Origin: Hyaloscypha bicolor E
Taxonomy: Eukaryota; Ascomycota; Leotiomycetes; Helotiales; Hyaloscyphaceae
Direction: 5' to 3'
Length of the DNA: 64,000 nt
Assembly (NCBI RefSeq): GCF_002865645.1
Contig: NW_020194619.1
Coordinates: forward strand, 2,268,442 to 2,332,441
The position numbers and the translations under genes were made by a program. A model generated the notes under the pieces. It had not been told where the DNA came from, did no database searches, and saw only the letters and a list, made by a program, of their open reading frames with translations. Positions 43,710 through 54,742 of this stretch are shown here, piece by piece (position 1 is the first letter of the stretch; the number at the start of each line of letters is the position of its first letter).

Positions 43710-44482
43710 CGAAGATCACGGCATAAAGTATCGGGAATACAGGGCATTATTTTATGAAGGCCACTAAATGCCCTGTAAGGTCTTACTTTAATCTCCCTGT
43801 AGCTAGTCCTAGTTCCCTGTAAGCCCTGTAAGGGTCCCCTGAAATGTGCTTACCTCTCTAAACCTCCGATTTCGATTATTTTTTGATCAGTTCGATTCTA
43901 TCTTATAAAAATAACTATCTAATATATAATCACTTCCTCTTAGCCCTTGTTCCTACCTTCTTTATACTTATTCCCCCCTTATCTCCTTTACATAATCAGG
44001 AATTGCTGCAATCCACTCTTGAATCTTGCTCTGGGGAAGGTCTTCCCAGCATTTCTCCCACCTCACTCTCAGCTTCTTTCTATTACTAGTAGGTCCCCGC
44101 TTGGTAGTCTCCTTTTTCATCCAAAACCAGGCTTTCTCAATTGCATTGAGATCAGGTGAGTTTCCTAGCCAAAGTATCTTTATAATCTTCATTAGAATTC
44201 AGAACAAAGGGTATAGAGAGGTGTACATTAGGGTTAATTATCCCCCCTTTACTCGCTACTAATTAGTGGACTCGCCTATATTTATGGGCGTTTGGGGGCT
44301 TTCAGTACCTATCAAGCTGCATAAGCCCATATTAAGCCTTCAGGGCACTTTTAGTAAGCTTATAGGGGCTTACAGGGGACTAGGACTAGCTACAAGGAGA
44401 TTAAAGTAAGACCTTACAGGGCATTTAGTGGCCTTCATAAAATAATGCCCTGTATTCCCGATACTTTATGCCGTGATCTTCG
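43710..44482. mobile_element. Tc1/mariner-type element with long TIRs, nested in the hAT element (CGGCATAAAGT family copy 2)
   Basis: The arms 43710-43826 and 44366-44482 are inverted copies differing at only about two of 117 positions, so insertion was recent. The tip is CGAAGATCACGGCATAAAGT; TA lies outside both ends (43708-43709, 44483-44484). The arms contain repeated GCCCTGTAAG motifs. The interior keeps a short transposase remnant (43968-44192). It shares tip layout and CCCTGTA motifs with the 32031-32678 element. Confidence 0.88.
43968..44192 (-). pseudogene. Tc1/mariner transposase C-terminal fragment
   Basis: A 74-codon minus-strand frame containing LGNSPDLNAIEKAWFWMKK, the S-P-D-L-N-x-I-E block around the last acidic residue of the DDE/D triad in Tc1/mariner transposases, then basic residues and W-x-x-C/I motifs to a natural stop. 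The DNA-binding domain and the first two acidic residues are gone, so it is inactive. Confidence 0.85.
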
Positions 44483-44531
44483 TATAACTTGGTCTTCCCA
44501 AATCCTAACATATGCCATCCCTACCCCACAG

Positions 44532-46595
44532 CAGGACACCCACGATTCTTGGTTTGAAGATGATCCCATTCAGCTCGGGGTAGTGCGGGGATAGGCTCCC
44601 TGTAAACCTTCCTTCTATACAATGGAATATCATTTTCCAAGAAATGTTTTATGTAGCTGAACCTTGATATCTTCTATCACTTTAGCTTACTTCACGACTA
44701 TGGTGAAAATACATTTACCATATATAGAAGCGGCTTTTTTATGGTGAATGTTAGCTCGATTCACGTGATACATACTACCGACACAGATATAGTATCCTAT
44801 GCCTCTTGTAGAATAGATTCTGAACCTTAGCTCTTGGCTAGGAGCTGAAAATGTGAGCAATGGAGACAAAGCTTGTGACCATTCTTTGGACCTAAACAAT
44901 AATCGATGGTGCTGTATCAGATCTGTCGTCTATCTATGCCCCGCAATCATCTTTTCAATGCCCAGCTGAAGACTGAGGCATATCACTCACGACGAGTCAG
45001 TCACAACGAGTCAGTCACGACACGGCGGCTTGACGTCTCCACATTTAACCTCGTCAACAAGTGTAAGAATAAGGTCCCTCCATATCCACACTTAGGAAAA
45101 TGGCGAAAGCGAGGTTACGCTGGAGGATTTGCAATACGTCGCAGCCATGCGCTGGAGAAGACATTATGAATTGTTCGATTGCATTCAACAGCAGACTCGT
45201 CAAGACTCGGGAGGCCGCACACTTAGTTCAGATCTCAGCGTCTTGGATTCATTTCGACTGGTACCTGCTGCATCAACAAGACATCCAATTCCGACTCTCG
45301 GAAGCAATCAACAATATGTTTCGCTGGTATCATTCTTCAAATGCCTTGACTCCCATATTGGAGCTCTTGCGACTTTGAGACTGTCAACCGCCAGCCCTGC
45401 CAGGATATTCACCATCCGACATCTCGCTACCAACCCTTCACTTCTCCATTCTACCACTCCCTATGCTTTGAAAATATACATTACTAATGCTATTTGACAA
45501 ATTCGTGAAGGTTCCGAAACCGAAAATCTATCCGTTTACCAAGCAGCTATCCACCGCGCGTTGTCAATGATTTGGCCCACGCACGAGGTTGCGAATGCCT
45601 GAACTGACTGCATTTTCTGCGTTGAAATCCCCGTTGAACGAGAAATCGACGTAGGTGTTCTGGTTGCAGTTTGCGGCGTTCTGGCTAGGACTCGATCCTG
45701 GGGCGAGAACGAAACTTCGAAGGTTGTGACGCAGTAGAGATGGCAGCCGGCCTATCAATTGAAATAGAGAGTCTGGGATCTTGATTAAAGTGTATTAAAG
45801 TAGCTTAATTTATATTTTATTGTATATTTAAGCTAATAAATATAAAGAGAATTATAAGAACATTAAATGCATATAATTATAATAAAATTTTAAACAAGAG
45901 ACATATAAGTAATTAATTACTATAATAATTTATAATATAAAGTTCTTTAATAAAATATAAAATATAAACTAATTTATGACCTTATATTAAAGCTATAATA
46001 TAATCTTAATACCTTAATTATTACTTTAATTTATAAGACTAAGATAAGAATATTATACTTATAATTTTTTTTTTAATTTTAAAAGTTTTTAAATAAAGCC
46101 TTAATATTTTAATACTTAATATTTAACTTTAATAAATATAGTTTTATAGATTTTAAAGTAAAAGTATTATAAAAAGCTATAGGAGTATTTAATTTAAGTA
46201 AAAAATATAAAACTTATATTTTATATTTTAATTATATGATTTGTGACATGTCACGTGATTGGGCACGTGACCCTGACGCAAGCCTTATGAAGCGTGATAG
46301 GCGTATTCACTTCTGAGTGAATACTGTAGTCTTTTGGCTCAGTTGGCGCGTGGGTAAGCCTATCCGACACACATCACAGAAACCTTTAATAAATCAAAGT
46401 TCGTGCTCATAATATTAAAAATTAATATGAGCTATAAAGTATTATTATAAGAGAGCATTATAGGGGCAAGAAAGAACACAAACTTTTATAAGGTCGAATT
46501 AGGACCCCCGAGCAACGTTTCTATAGGTTATAGAAAGAAAGTCATAATCCATTACTCCGCCGAACAATGAGAAAGTCCGAGGTATGTCTCCGTGG
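44532..46595. other. Gene-poor interval with an AT block
   Basis: Frames at 44906-45497 (plus) and 45564-45758 (minus) are open but unrecognised; the minus one (NCNQNTYVDFSFNGDFNAEN) looks like the tail of a protein whose rest is missing. The interval 45775-46245 is an extreme AT block (annotated separately). A CACGTGATTGGGCACGTGA palindromic string sits at 46251-46271. Confidence 0.4.
45775..46245. repeat. Extremely AT-rich block, RIP-like
   Basis: About 470 bp made almost only of A and T (TATAATAAATTTAAAG-type text), in sharp contrast to both flanks. No frame survives. Repeat-induced point mutation of an old element gives such tracts in filamentous ascomycetes; simple AT-rich spacer is the alternative. 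Confidence 0.65.
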
Positions 46596-48232
46596 TCAAG
46601 AATTGTTGCTGAATTGTATCCCAGAGAGACTTTGCTTTTCGTTGGGATCCGGTTTCTCCTGCACGCTTAACCGCTTGAGGGGAATGTTCAACTCACTCCC
46701 AACGTCAGTCTCTTTCGTCGGCTCCGCCTGTTCTTGAGTATCCACCGTGGATTTGGTATCCGGCAACATACAACTCTCGAAGTGGCCGTTGATGACATCC
46801 TCATTACCAGTCCAAGTCCCCAAGAATTCATTGCAAAAGCCACAAGTCCAACCATTCGAACTATGCAAATAGAACCTTCGCCAAGATTCTGGTATCTCAC
46901 TCTGCTTAATGTCGATTCCGTGGCTCTTTGCCAGATGCCTCTTCATCTTATCGGCCCTTGTCTTTCGACATGGCGAGTTGTGGAATTTCTCTGTGCATGG
47001 GTCCTCACATTCTGAGGTGCAGGTGTCAAGAAGGCAAGTGAACAAGGTCTCCGGAACGTGGAATTGGCTATGATGTCTGTCTCGGTCTGCCTTTCTGCCA
47101 AAAGTTTCTGCGCATGGTGGAAAGTCGCAAGGTATCTGAGGATTGGATTGTGTGGAAGCGGCGCGAACTGGTAGAGGGGGGTGGGGATACAGATCCACAT
47201 ATTGGGCCATGGACTGAATGGCCGCCGAAGACAGAGTTGGAGGCTTCGACATGGGCATTCCGGAAAGAACAGCGCCTTGGCTTGCGAGTGTAGATGTAGA
47301 GGAATGTTTACTGCTAATGCTCCGATCAGTATACATGGAGCTAGTGGAGCTTCTTGACATCGCCGAGTCACGCTTGGAGTCAACATCGGGGCCAGCCCAA
47401 TATATACCACGGCGCCGAGAGAAGTCGCGAATGGGTTCTGTACTGGAAGGTTCATCCGGATATGGGAGAGCATTCGATGACAAAGAAAATACGTCGGCAG
47501 GTATGTTGGAGACCGTCCCCTCAAGTGGTAACATCATCGAGTCTTCTGAAAGATAATCCAGCCCCGCGGTTTGGATGTTGCTATCCGGAGTTACCATACC
47601 CAGCTGGCCAACACTATGGAAAGCAGATGGTGGCATTGACTCATGGCGAGATCCAAATATGCTAGAGTCCATTCCAATTTGAGAAGGAACTGTCCTGCCT
47701 GGCCAGTGATTGCATTGAGGTGGCATTGACACGGATCTAGAATTGGACTGCTGGTGTATGGGCGCTGGGTTTTCTGCAGAATACATTCCGGAGCCATTCA
47801 TAGCGATTTCACTTCCTAGTAATACGTGAATCGTTGTTCAAGCCCATGAGGACCCGTGAACTTACTGCCAGAGGCTGGGGTGTGATTTGATCTTTGCAGA
47901 AAATTTCTTATCTCTAGAAATTCATTTAAACAGGCTCCCGAAAGCAATGCGAAGACTTCTGTCCGAACTTCCATGGGAATCAATGAGTCGTCCGACTCTA
48001 TCCTAATACGCTTTGCTGGCTGAGTGGCAGGAAGGAAGGGGATATTTCCATCGTGACTCTCATGGGTGGTTTCAGAGAAGTCAATCCCCAACGCTCCTAC
48101 ATACCAGCTCGTCTTGGGCTCTTCGATTTGCTGTATTTTCTGAGGGTCTGGGTTTGTCCCGTAGTCAAACTCATACCCGGCTGGGCCCCTAGGCTGGTAT
48201 AATGCATGTCTCCTCGCTGAGTAGGGGTCCAT
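46596..48232 (-). CDS. C2H2-type zinc-finger transcription factor
   Basis: Exons are 48232..47866 and 47815..46596 (intron 50 nt), giving 528 aa. The first about 290 residues are Ser/Pro/Met-rich and low-complexity, with a KRIRIESDD patch near residue 75. Finger-like Cys/His groups follow: CDFPPCAETFGRKADRDRHH (C-x4-C then His pair), CLLDTCTSE with C-R-KTRADKMKRHLAKSH, and WTCGFCNEFLGTW ending NGHFESC. Such clustered C2H2 modules preceded by a disordered region are common in fungal regulators. The exact target is unknown; no named orthologue is claimed. The C-terminal about 60 residues are charged. It is divergent from a long gene-free interval. Confidence 0.82.
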
Positions 48233-51200
48233 TGTGATGTAATATTTGAGAGCAGAGGATTCGGTGAGGGTGGGAGGACAAAAAAGTATAATAAGATTGA
48301 TTAGATAGAAGCATATCAGAAATCACAAGGGAGAAATACAGCATAGCAAAGTGAATTGATCCAGTGGGCTTCGGTTCTACAACAGGGAAGGGTGGAAATG
48401 CTTGCGAGTTCGTCCGTGAGGAAAGCGAACCAATATTTCCGAAATGAAGGTTCGCGAGGAGGACAGATTTTTCTGTGATAATTGCCGTGATAACCATGCG
48501 CTCGCGGAAGGTGTCGATTTTGGAGACCGGAAATGTCACAGGTCACAAGCATAGCAAATCGGCTTTGAGGCAGAGCGCACTGTTCCCCTTATCATGTGCT
48601 GTAGAATACAATACTCCAATAAGATTGTGAGGGATAGCAGATCAGAGTTCAAGTATACATCGGATGAAACAGGCCCCAAATCGAAGGTGAGCCTCTCAAA
48701 CGGAACCTACCAGTTCTGGGGAACAAAAAGGTGGAGGAGGGTTGGTTCCTTCAGATTCGTTGCCTGCGGGCTGCCTAGCAGGGCGAGTTGTTCCGAAACA
48801 TATATCGAAAGGAAAGTCTCGCCCCGTTGCCCCATTCCACTGGTGATACACGAGGGCGATAAATGTGAGACGGGTGTTTCGTTTGGAGTGTTTCAAGAGA
48901 TGTTTAAAAACTGGGCAATGTGTGTCCAAGCGGGATGCGGGGCAGAGGGCACGGCCCCCGAAATACCCCTCTTACCCCTTTGGAACAGGAGGGGTAAATG
49001 TCATAGGATAGTAAGATTGTTTATTTCATGAAGAGCTGCTTACCTTGCAGTATAAGAAAACGTATAACAAAGTCCATAGAACCACAGCTCTGAATATTCA
49101 ATAAAATAACGAGAAACCTCTTGACCACGATTGCCTAGTTATATATTTAGCCAGAAAGTCTTGAAGACGTGATACGATCGCTTCATATATTTGACCTGAA
49201 GTCTAGTCAGAGATGTCTTGATGTTCAGGGAAAAGTAGTCTAGTGTATCTTGAGCGGGAAGGGATCCGATTGAACTAATTTTTCATCCCTGAACGCGTAG
49301 AGTCAAGTTCAGAAGTAGATGCCGAACCCTTGAATTAATATCAACTGTCTCACATCCTGAGACACCAGAAACTTGTCCAAAACCCCTTATCCATGACTAT
49401 AGGGAATATACTATTGCCAAAAACTTATATGTAGCTCGCCGCCAAGCCAATATTGTCCCAGTGTTATTGTGAAAGTTCGAAGTGGAAAAGCAGGTCGCAC
49501 TATCGAGGACGTTTCGTGGGATGAGATTTCTTCCCAACAACGAGGAGTGCTTTAATGGCGCAATGAGAGCCAATTCTGAGTAGCACTGTAAGTGAATTAT
49601 AGAAGAAAAAAATAGAGAAAGAATGTGGGCGTGCTTGAGTAGAATTTGTGCCACAGACATCGTTGGTTGGTGCTGGTCGGATGCCTTGAAGGGTGCATCG
49701 AGGCCATCGGCCCCTGTATATCATCTCAGCCAACAGTAGCTCAGAATCGGTGTTGGCGGGCAGGGATCTGGGTAATATCGATATGGTTTACGAGTTGTAG
49801 GAATTTTGGGTTGGCTCGTCCTAAGTTTGACGTGGTCAGAAGGCTGTTTCCGACATGAACGCTGTGACTTGAACACTTACCACTTTGGAGATGATGACCT
49901 ATTTTCAAGACTCTGGTATTAATACAAATTTTAAGAGTGTCATTCAGCTATTTTCGCCATTAAGCATTGGGTCAGGTTCTGTCAACTAGCGTTGTAGCGC
50001 AGGGATTGCAGGATTTGCAGTGATTTCTTTGGGGAAAAAATTCTTTGCTGGAAAAGAGAATGTAGAATAGACTATTGAACCTCTATCAAGGTGCCGGTTC
50101 TTTCCTCACAGAGTCGCAATTGAGCTGGTTTTCTTGTTCAGGGAGGGATGAACTTATCAGCCCCTCATTACCCTCATATTGGTGGGGCTCGGCTCTCGAG
50201 GGGTGGATCACTTGACAGCGAAACCCTTCCCCCACCTCGCCTTGGTTTAACCCGAGACTTGCCTACGCGTGCCTACAAAATTGTGATTGACTAGATTCAA
50301 AAGAACAGAGATTGGAAACGCTAAGCTTGCGCCAGCTCATTCTCAATCCCAACGTGGACTAATCAAAGTCGGATTCTGACTCTGGGAATACTTCACTAAG
50401 CAACTGTCATTTCCCATTCTATATCACTTCAATTCTGCGCAAAAGTTCTCAAATGAATACTTTAAAGTAACTAAGTTGCTTTTATTGGCTTCGGCGCCGT
50501 TCCTAATAAACTCCATTCTTGGAAGAGATGTCGCTATATTCACATGAGCTGCCTTGACCATTGTCAGCCGTCTGTGGTTTTCTCTATTTACCGAACCCAA
50601 GGAGCTGGATTGCCCTGCGACTCCAACGGACATTTGTTGCAGATCGCATCAATTTGCTTCCCGTGTCATGTGTGCGTGCTGTGCCCCGACGGCATCTTGC
50701 ATGCGGTGTCTCCTTTCGGGGACTAATGCAACAGCAACTTGACTTCGGATAAAAACTGACAGCGACCCCCTTGAAATGATTTGTTTCGCATCGCTGATTA
50801 TGCAATCAAATGATAGGGCAGGTTCAATGAAGGTATGTAAGCCTATCAGGTAGTCAGAAAGAGGTCTTTGTCTCAATTGCTCGGCGCAGAGCGCCAAGTC
50901 ACCTTAGTGACATAACCGTGACTTCCCAACCCTTTCTTCTAGCAGGATTCTTAGGAATTTCCACTGGAATTGAGATGGAGAGTCGTAGGGCTCCATGCCA
51001 GAGACACTTGGCGATATTTGTTTACATAAGTGAGGGCGTCGACACTTCGCCATTAGCCGCTCCTAAAACTTTGAAGAAGAGGAAGACAAAGCAATTCCAA
51101 AAGTGAGCTTACTTTAGAAATGAAGCAAAATTGTAATACCATTATATCACAATGTTCCATATTGATTCTTAAATTTGACCAGAGCTTTACCAATGTAGAG

Positions 51201-52210
51201 TACAGTACATAGTTCTTCCATAAAATGACACATTATCAGGCATGAACTTTTACTAGCGTATAGCTGTTTCGGGCTGAAATAGGATGTTATCATATTTCTT
51301 GATCTCACGTCTGGCATAAAAGTTGGCGGAATCTTGAAGGTTCAATGCAGAGTCACAGTTGCTGCCATTCCAAAACAGCCCTGCCAAACAACCCCACCAA
51401 CCCACTCTGGAGTGTGTCACCTTGAGCAGTCCACAGGGCTTCGCAATTTCTTCTCGTGCAAATTAATATCACTTGCTTGTATTATCGATTGTTTTCATTC
51501 GGGGAAAATCTTCAGTGGCTGCTTTGAGCCAGACTTCCCGATGGAGCGAGCCTCTCTGTCAGAGAGCCGTACGTTTCGGTCCACCCATGTGAGACCCAGG
51601 TAAGATCTTATATAGGATCAGTGTCCCCAGAGGCAGATTAACGAGCTCTCTATAAAAAATTTCCTTCCAAGTGGGGTACCCTTTCCAGCCAACACTTCCC
51701 CACATGCCGATAGTCACAGGGCCAAACTCGCATTGAATCTACCCAACAGGATCCGAACTTTCCCATTCGGCTTAGCCAGATTCATATCGGGCCCAGTTTG
51801 TCGGTTCGGGTAGCCAGTTGGAACACGGCTTTGAAAGCGTCTTATACGTTGACTGCCAGCCTGGACTACAGTGCTGTCGGGCTTCGGGATTAGGAGGCAC
51901 CGTCGTGCCAGTGCAATTCTATACCGCAGCAGTAAGCTGGTCAATGACTCTCTTCTAATAGCCTCATCCTCGAAGTTTTCATCGCTGTAACGCCTATTCC
52001 AGTCTCTTCTACAGCTCTTCTACACCCCTATCGTGTTTACCCGTGACCCCTCATTATGATGTGGGGCTACCACTCCGAAAGCTATAAATGCGGGGTCTTC
52101 TCTTTAACATCAATCTATTATTATTTCCTCCTACAAAAGACTTCTCAGGGGGGGTATTCAGACTAAATTTAAAATCAGCAGCTACACCCCACGCCCCTAA
52201 ACGATCTAAG
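48233..52210. other. Nearly 4-kb gene-free interval
   Basis: No supportable gene. The longest frame, 48594-49031 plus (145 codons), shows no domain and lies in the promoter region of the C2H2 gene. Frames at 49397-49858, 50424-50897 and 51334-51944 are also unrecognised. Long intergenic promoters are common upstream of fungal regulators. A TATAAA box at 52083-52088 belongs to the next gene. Confidence 0.45.
52083..52088 (+). promoter_or_regulatory. TATA box of the alpha/beta hydrolase gene
   Basis: TATAAA lies 123 bp before the chosen ATG (52211), a reasonable distance for a fungal TATA box with a short leader. Confidence 0.4.
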
Positions 52211-53194
52211 ATGTCCAGATCGTCCCCGGATATCAATTGGAACAAAGGCGCACACCAAGGTACCGTGTCAATTGGCACTCACAAGCTTGCCCTCGATGTT
52301 AGTGGGCCAGATCGCATCGTGGGTCAGCCCGTTATCCTCATCATGCATGGTCTCACAGGCACAATGACCCAATGGCCCGCCGCAAGAAGACTCATCTCAT
52401 CATTTGCTCGAGTTGTCGACTACGATCGAAGTGGTCTCGGCCTGAGCGAAGAAGGACCAGACCATCCGACAGGTCTGTCTGCGGCACGTGAGTTGTCAGC
52501 GCTCCTCAAAGCAGCCAACATTGAGCCCCCGTTCATCACACTTGCCCACTCGTGGGGCACTATTCTCAGTCTCGAGTTCATGAACATGCGCCCTCAAGAA
52601 ATTTCTGGCATGGTATTCTCAGATGGAACAGCGCCCGGATTTTGGAGTGTGCTTCCAATGTTTCCCACCTTGCCGGAGGCGAAAGCAGTGATTGAGGGAC
52701 TTGATTACTGGGACGCTGTAGGCATCACAACTGAGACAAAGCTCACCCCCGATGAGTGGGAAGCCTTTCTGAAGGAGGGAAGGGAAAATGAGATGCACAA
52801 ACGGCAGGCTGCGAAGGAATTTGAATTCATGGACAAGACATTTGTTGAAGTAGAGAAGAAGGATTTGTTCAAGCAGACTCCGCCAAAGCTGGGAAATCGG
52901 CCAGTTTGTGTCATTAAAGGCAACCACGCAACGAGAGACATACAACGGCTTTATGAGAAGGGAGTTGAACGCGGCAACGGGACTGAAGAGGAGAGGAAGA
53001 AAGTGAGGGACATGATCGGACTTTGGGTTGACAAAGAGAAGGGATTTCACGAGCTGTTTCTCAAGCTCTCCACAAAAAATCACTGGATTGATGCTACGGA
53101 AAGCGGTCATTGGCCGCACCAAACCGAGCCGGAATTGGTTGCTGAAGGTGTTCGTTGGGTATTGAAGAACCTCGACTTAAAATCACACTTCTGA
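52211..53194 (+). CDS. Alpha/beta hydrolase
   Basis: A single-exon gene of 327 aa. The fold signature runs ILIMHGLTGTMTQW (oxyanion loop HG), VVDYDRSGLGLSE (strand 4 D-R-x-G-x-G-x-S), and the nucleophile elbow LAHSWGT, with Ser in the x-H-S-x-G context, at about residue 117. The catalytic His is probably in TESGHWPHQTEP near the C-terminus. A lid-like charged insert (EAFLKEGRENEMHKRQ) lies in the middle. The ATG at 52211 is preferred because upstream codons to 52088 overlap the TATA box and do not look like coding sequence. No neighbour gives a hint of substrate; esterase, epoxide hydrolase or dehalogenase-like activities are all possible. Confidence 0.88.
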   Translation: MSRSSPDINWNKGAHQGTVSIGTHKLALDVSGPDRIVGQPVILIMHGLTGTMTQWPAARRLISSFARVVDYDRSGLGLSEEGPDHPTGLSAARELSALLKAANIEPPFITLAHSWGTILSLEFMNMRPQEISGMVFSDGTAPGFWSVLPMFPTLPEAKAVIEGLDYWDAVGITTETKLTPDEWEAFLKEGRENEMHKRQAAKEFEFMDKTFVEVEKKDLFKQTPPKLGNRPVCVIKGNHATRDIQRLYEKGVERGNGTEEERKKVRDMIGLWVDKEKGFHELFLKLSTKNHWIDATESGHWPHQTEPELVAEGVRWVLKNLDLKSHF

Positions 53195-54742
53195 GCTGTC
53201 AAACTTGCATGACAACAAGGACTTAATGAAAATAATTGAAAATCTTGGATCATCTGACGTTGTTAATTGTGCATGAGAACAGCGACTCGATAAGAGATAA
53301 TGAAGCTTCTTACAACTATCTAGTCGTGTCAAACGTGTATGAGAACAAAGACCAAACGAGAAATAATAATGTTATTGCAACCGCTTGCTTGTTCTCTGGG
53401 GGCAGCAATTTATGTTAATGTTAGATGGGAGTCCAGGAAGGAAGACACACTCTGAATGAAATCTTGAGGGGATGAAAGGGATTATTAGACTTTCAATCCA
53501 CCATCCGAATCTTCGATGCCGACTGACACAACTCTCAATCAGGAATTTGAGCCTCTCATTGAATCAATTAATATAAATACTGTAAGATGCGTGCCTGTTC
53601 GCCGAATTCGAATGGGAATGGCTGCTTAAATTCACTAACGCCCTGCCGCGGCAGTAGAAGAATTGAATAGGGGCTCGCTTAACCATTTGTTGGGCTATCC
53701 ATCACCACAGCTCTGAGTTCGTTAAGCCCAGTAAGGAACTCTGTATAGTTGTTCTTGCTCTTCTAGAAAACTTAGTGGGCTATAATGTTATGATTGCAAG
53801 TTTCAGCTCATCTTTTCTACGTCTTACGGTCTTGATTTTAGTTCACTATTTTATTCACAACTCTATGAAGTTCTTTTAAATAAGAACTAACGTATTTCCT
53901 AGTTTATCTCGTCTCATCCTGCCATCAAGTTTCTTTACTACTGTTTCACCGCAAATTTATCTACTTATTTTGGATCATAGATAGCATATGCCTAGTCTCA
54001 TCTCATCTCTTTCTATTATTAAGTTGGTTTAACCATGATTTCGTCACGACACTAGCATCTCGTCCGATTCCTTGAAAAAAACCTGTTCTTCTCGATAGAT
54101 AATTATACGACTTATACAATCCAACACCCGCTTCACACATATCCACTCTTTCTACTTTGCTATAAAGTGAGCTCCAATTTCTTCACTCATTTGTTGAGTT
54201 GTGCGTGCTTCTAAATATCGGGATCATGCCTGAAAGGGGGGCGAAAGCGAGCGAGGATTTGGAGCTCTGGGAGTGGTAGCACTGGTGATGTGCGGCGAAG
54301 AGAGTTGGCTCTTGAAGAAACTCGCCACTGAGGTTGAGGCGCTCGCTTTTCTACGCCGCATTTAGCATTTGCCAGTGGATACAAATAGAAATTGCGGTGC
54401 GGGGGTGGGGTATCAGCAGCTTGTTCTCGGTCCCCAGTTCCAGGCGTATCCTTGATGGGGAGGCGAAAGAAACATCAAAAAGAACTTTGAGATTTTCAAC
54501 ATCCAGAAATGTGCACTTTGAAAATGAGTGAAACTTCGCGACTGACCGGCGTTGTTCTTATGTTATTGAATTGAGAAGGCACCTGCTAAGGAGGAATGCG
54601 GACGTGAACACTCACAAGTGGTTTTCAGGAGCGAGCTCGCTAAATCTCGGTGCATTATTAAGATGAAAACCCCTAGAGGTGCCCGCAAAGTCAGCTCCAC
54701 ATCAAGAAACCCCTCCGTATATGCATGCCGCAAATTCTTACA
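53195..54742. other. Gene-free interval with degenerate direct repeats
   Basis: At 53197-53372 three imperfect copies of a TTGCATGA-AACA...GA-AATAAT phrase follow each other at 60-67 bp spacing (near 53210, 53270 and 53335). The rest (53400-54740) is AT-rich and shows no gene. The right end is the 3' flank of the SMP/C2 gene. Confidence 0.45.

Larger units (their letters stand above)
43399..44531. mobile_element. hAT-type non-autonomous element with exact 8-bp target duplication
   Basis: The element itself is 43407-44523. It has perfect 10-bp terminal inverted repeats (TAGGGATGGC ... GCCATCCCTA) and is flanked on both sides by CCCCACAG (43399-43406 and 44524-44531), the 8-bp duplication typical of hAT transposition. 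Without the inserted Tc1-type element (43710-44482) it would be only about 344 bp, AT-rich, with several short stem-loops built on AATAATATTGGTCT-like pieces. No hAT transposase is present, so it is a MITE mobilised in trans. Confidence 0.88.

Noticed and set aside
44906..45497. Overlapping forward open frames
   Set aside because: Composition unlike a protein and three frames compete; no recognisable motif.
45564..45758. 64-codon minus-strand frame with NCNQNTYVDFSFNGDF
   Set aside because: Reads protein-like but too short and without an identifiable family or flanking exons; perhaps a relic.
46328..46380. Second A-box-like string TGGCTCAGTTGGC
   Set aside because: No matching B-box at proper distance and no cloverleaf.
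48594..49031. 145-codon forward open frame upstream of the C2H2 gene
   Set aside because: No recognisable domain or family-like composition; lies in a promoter region; no introns or neighbours that support it.
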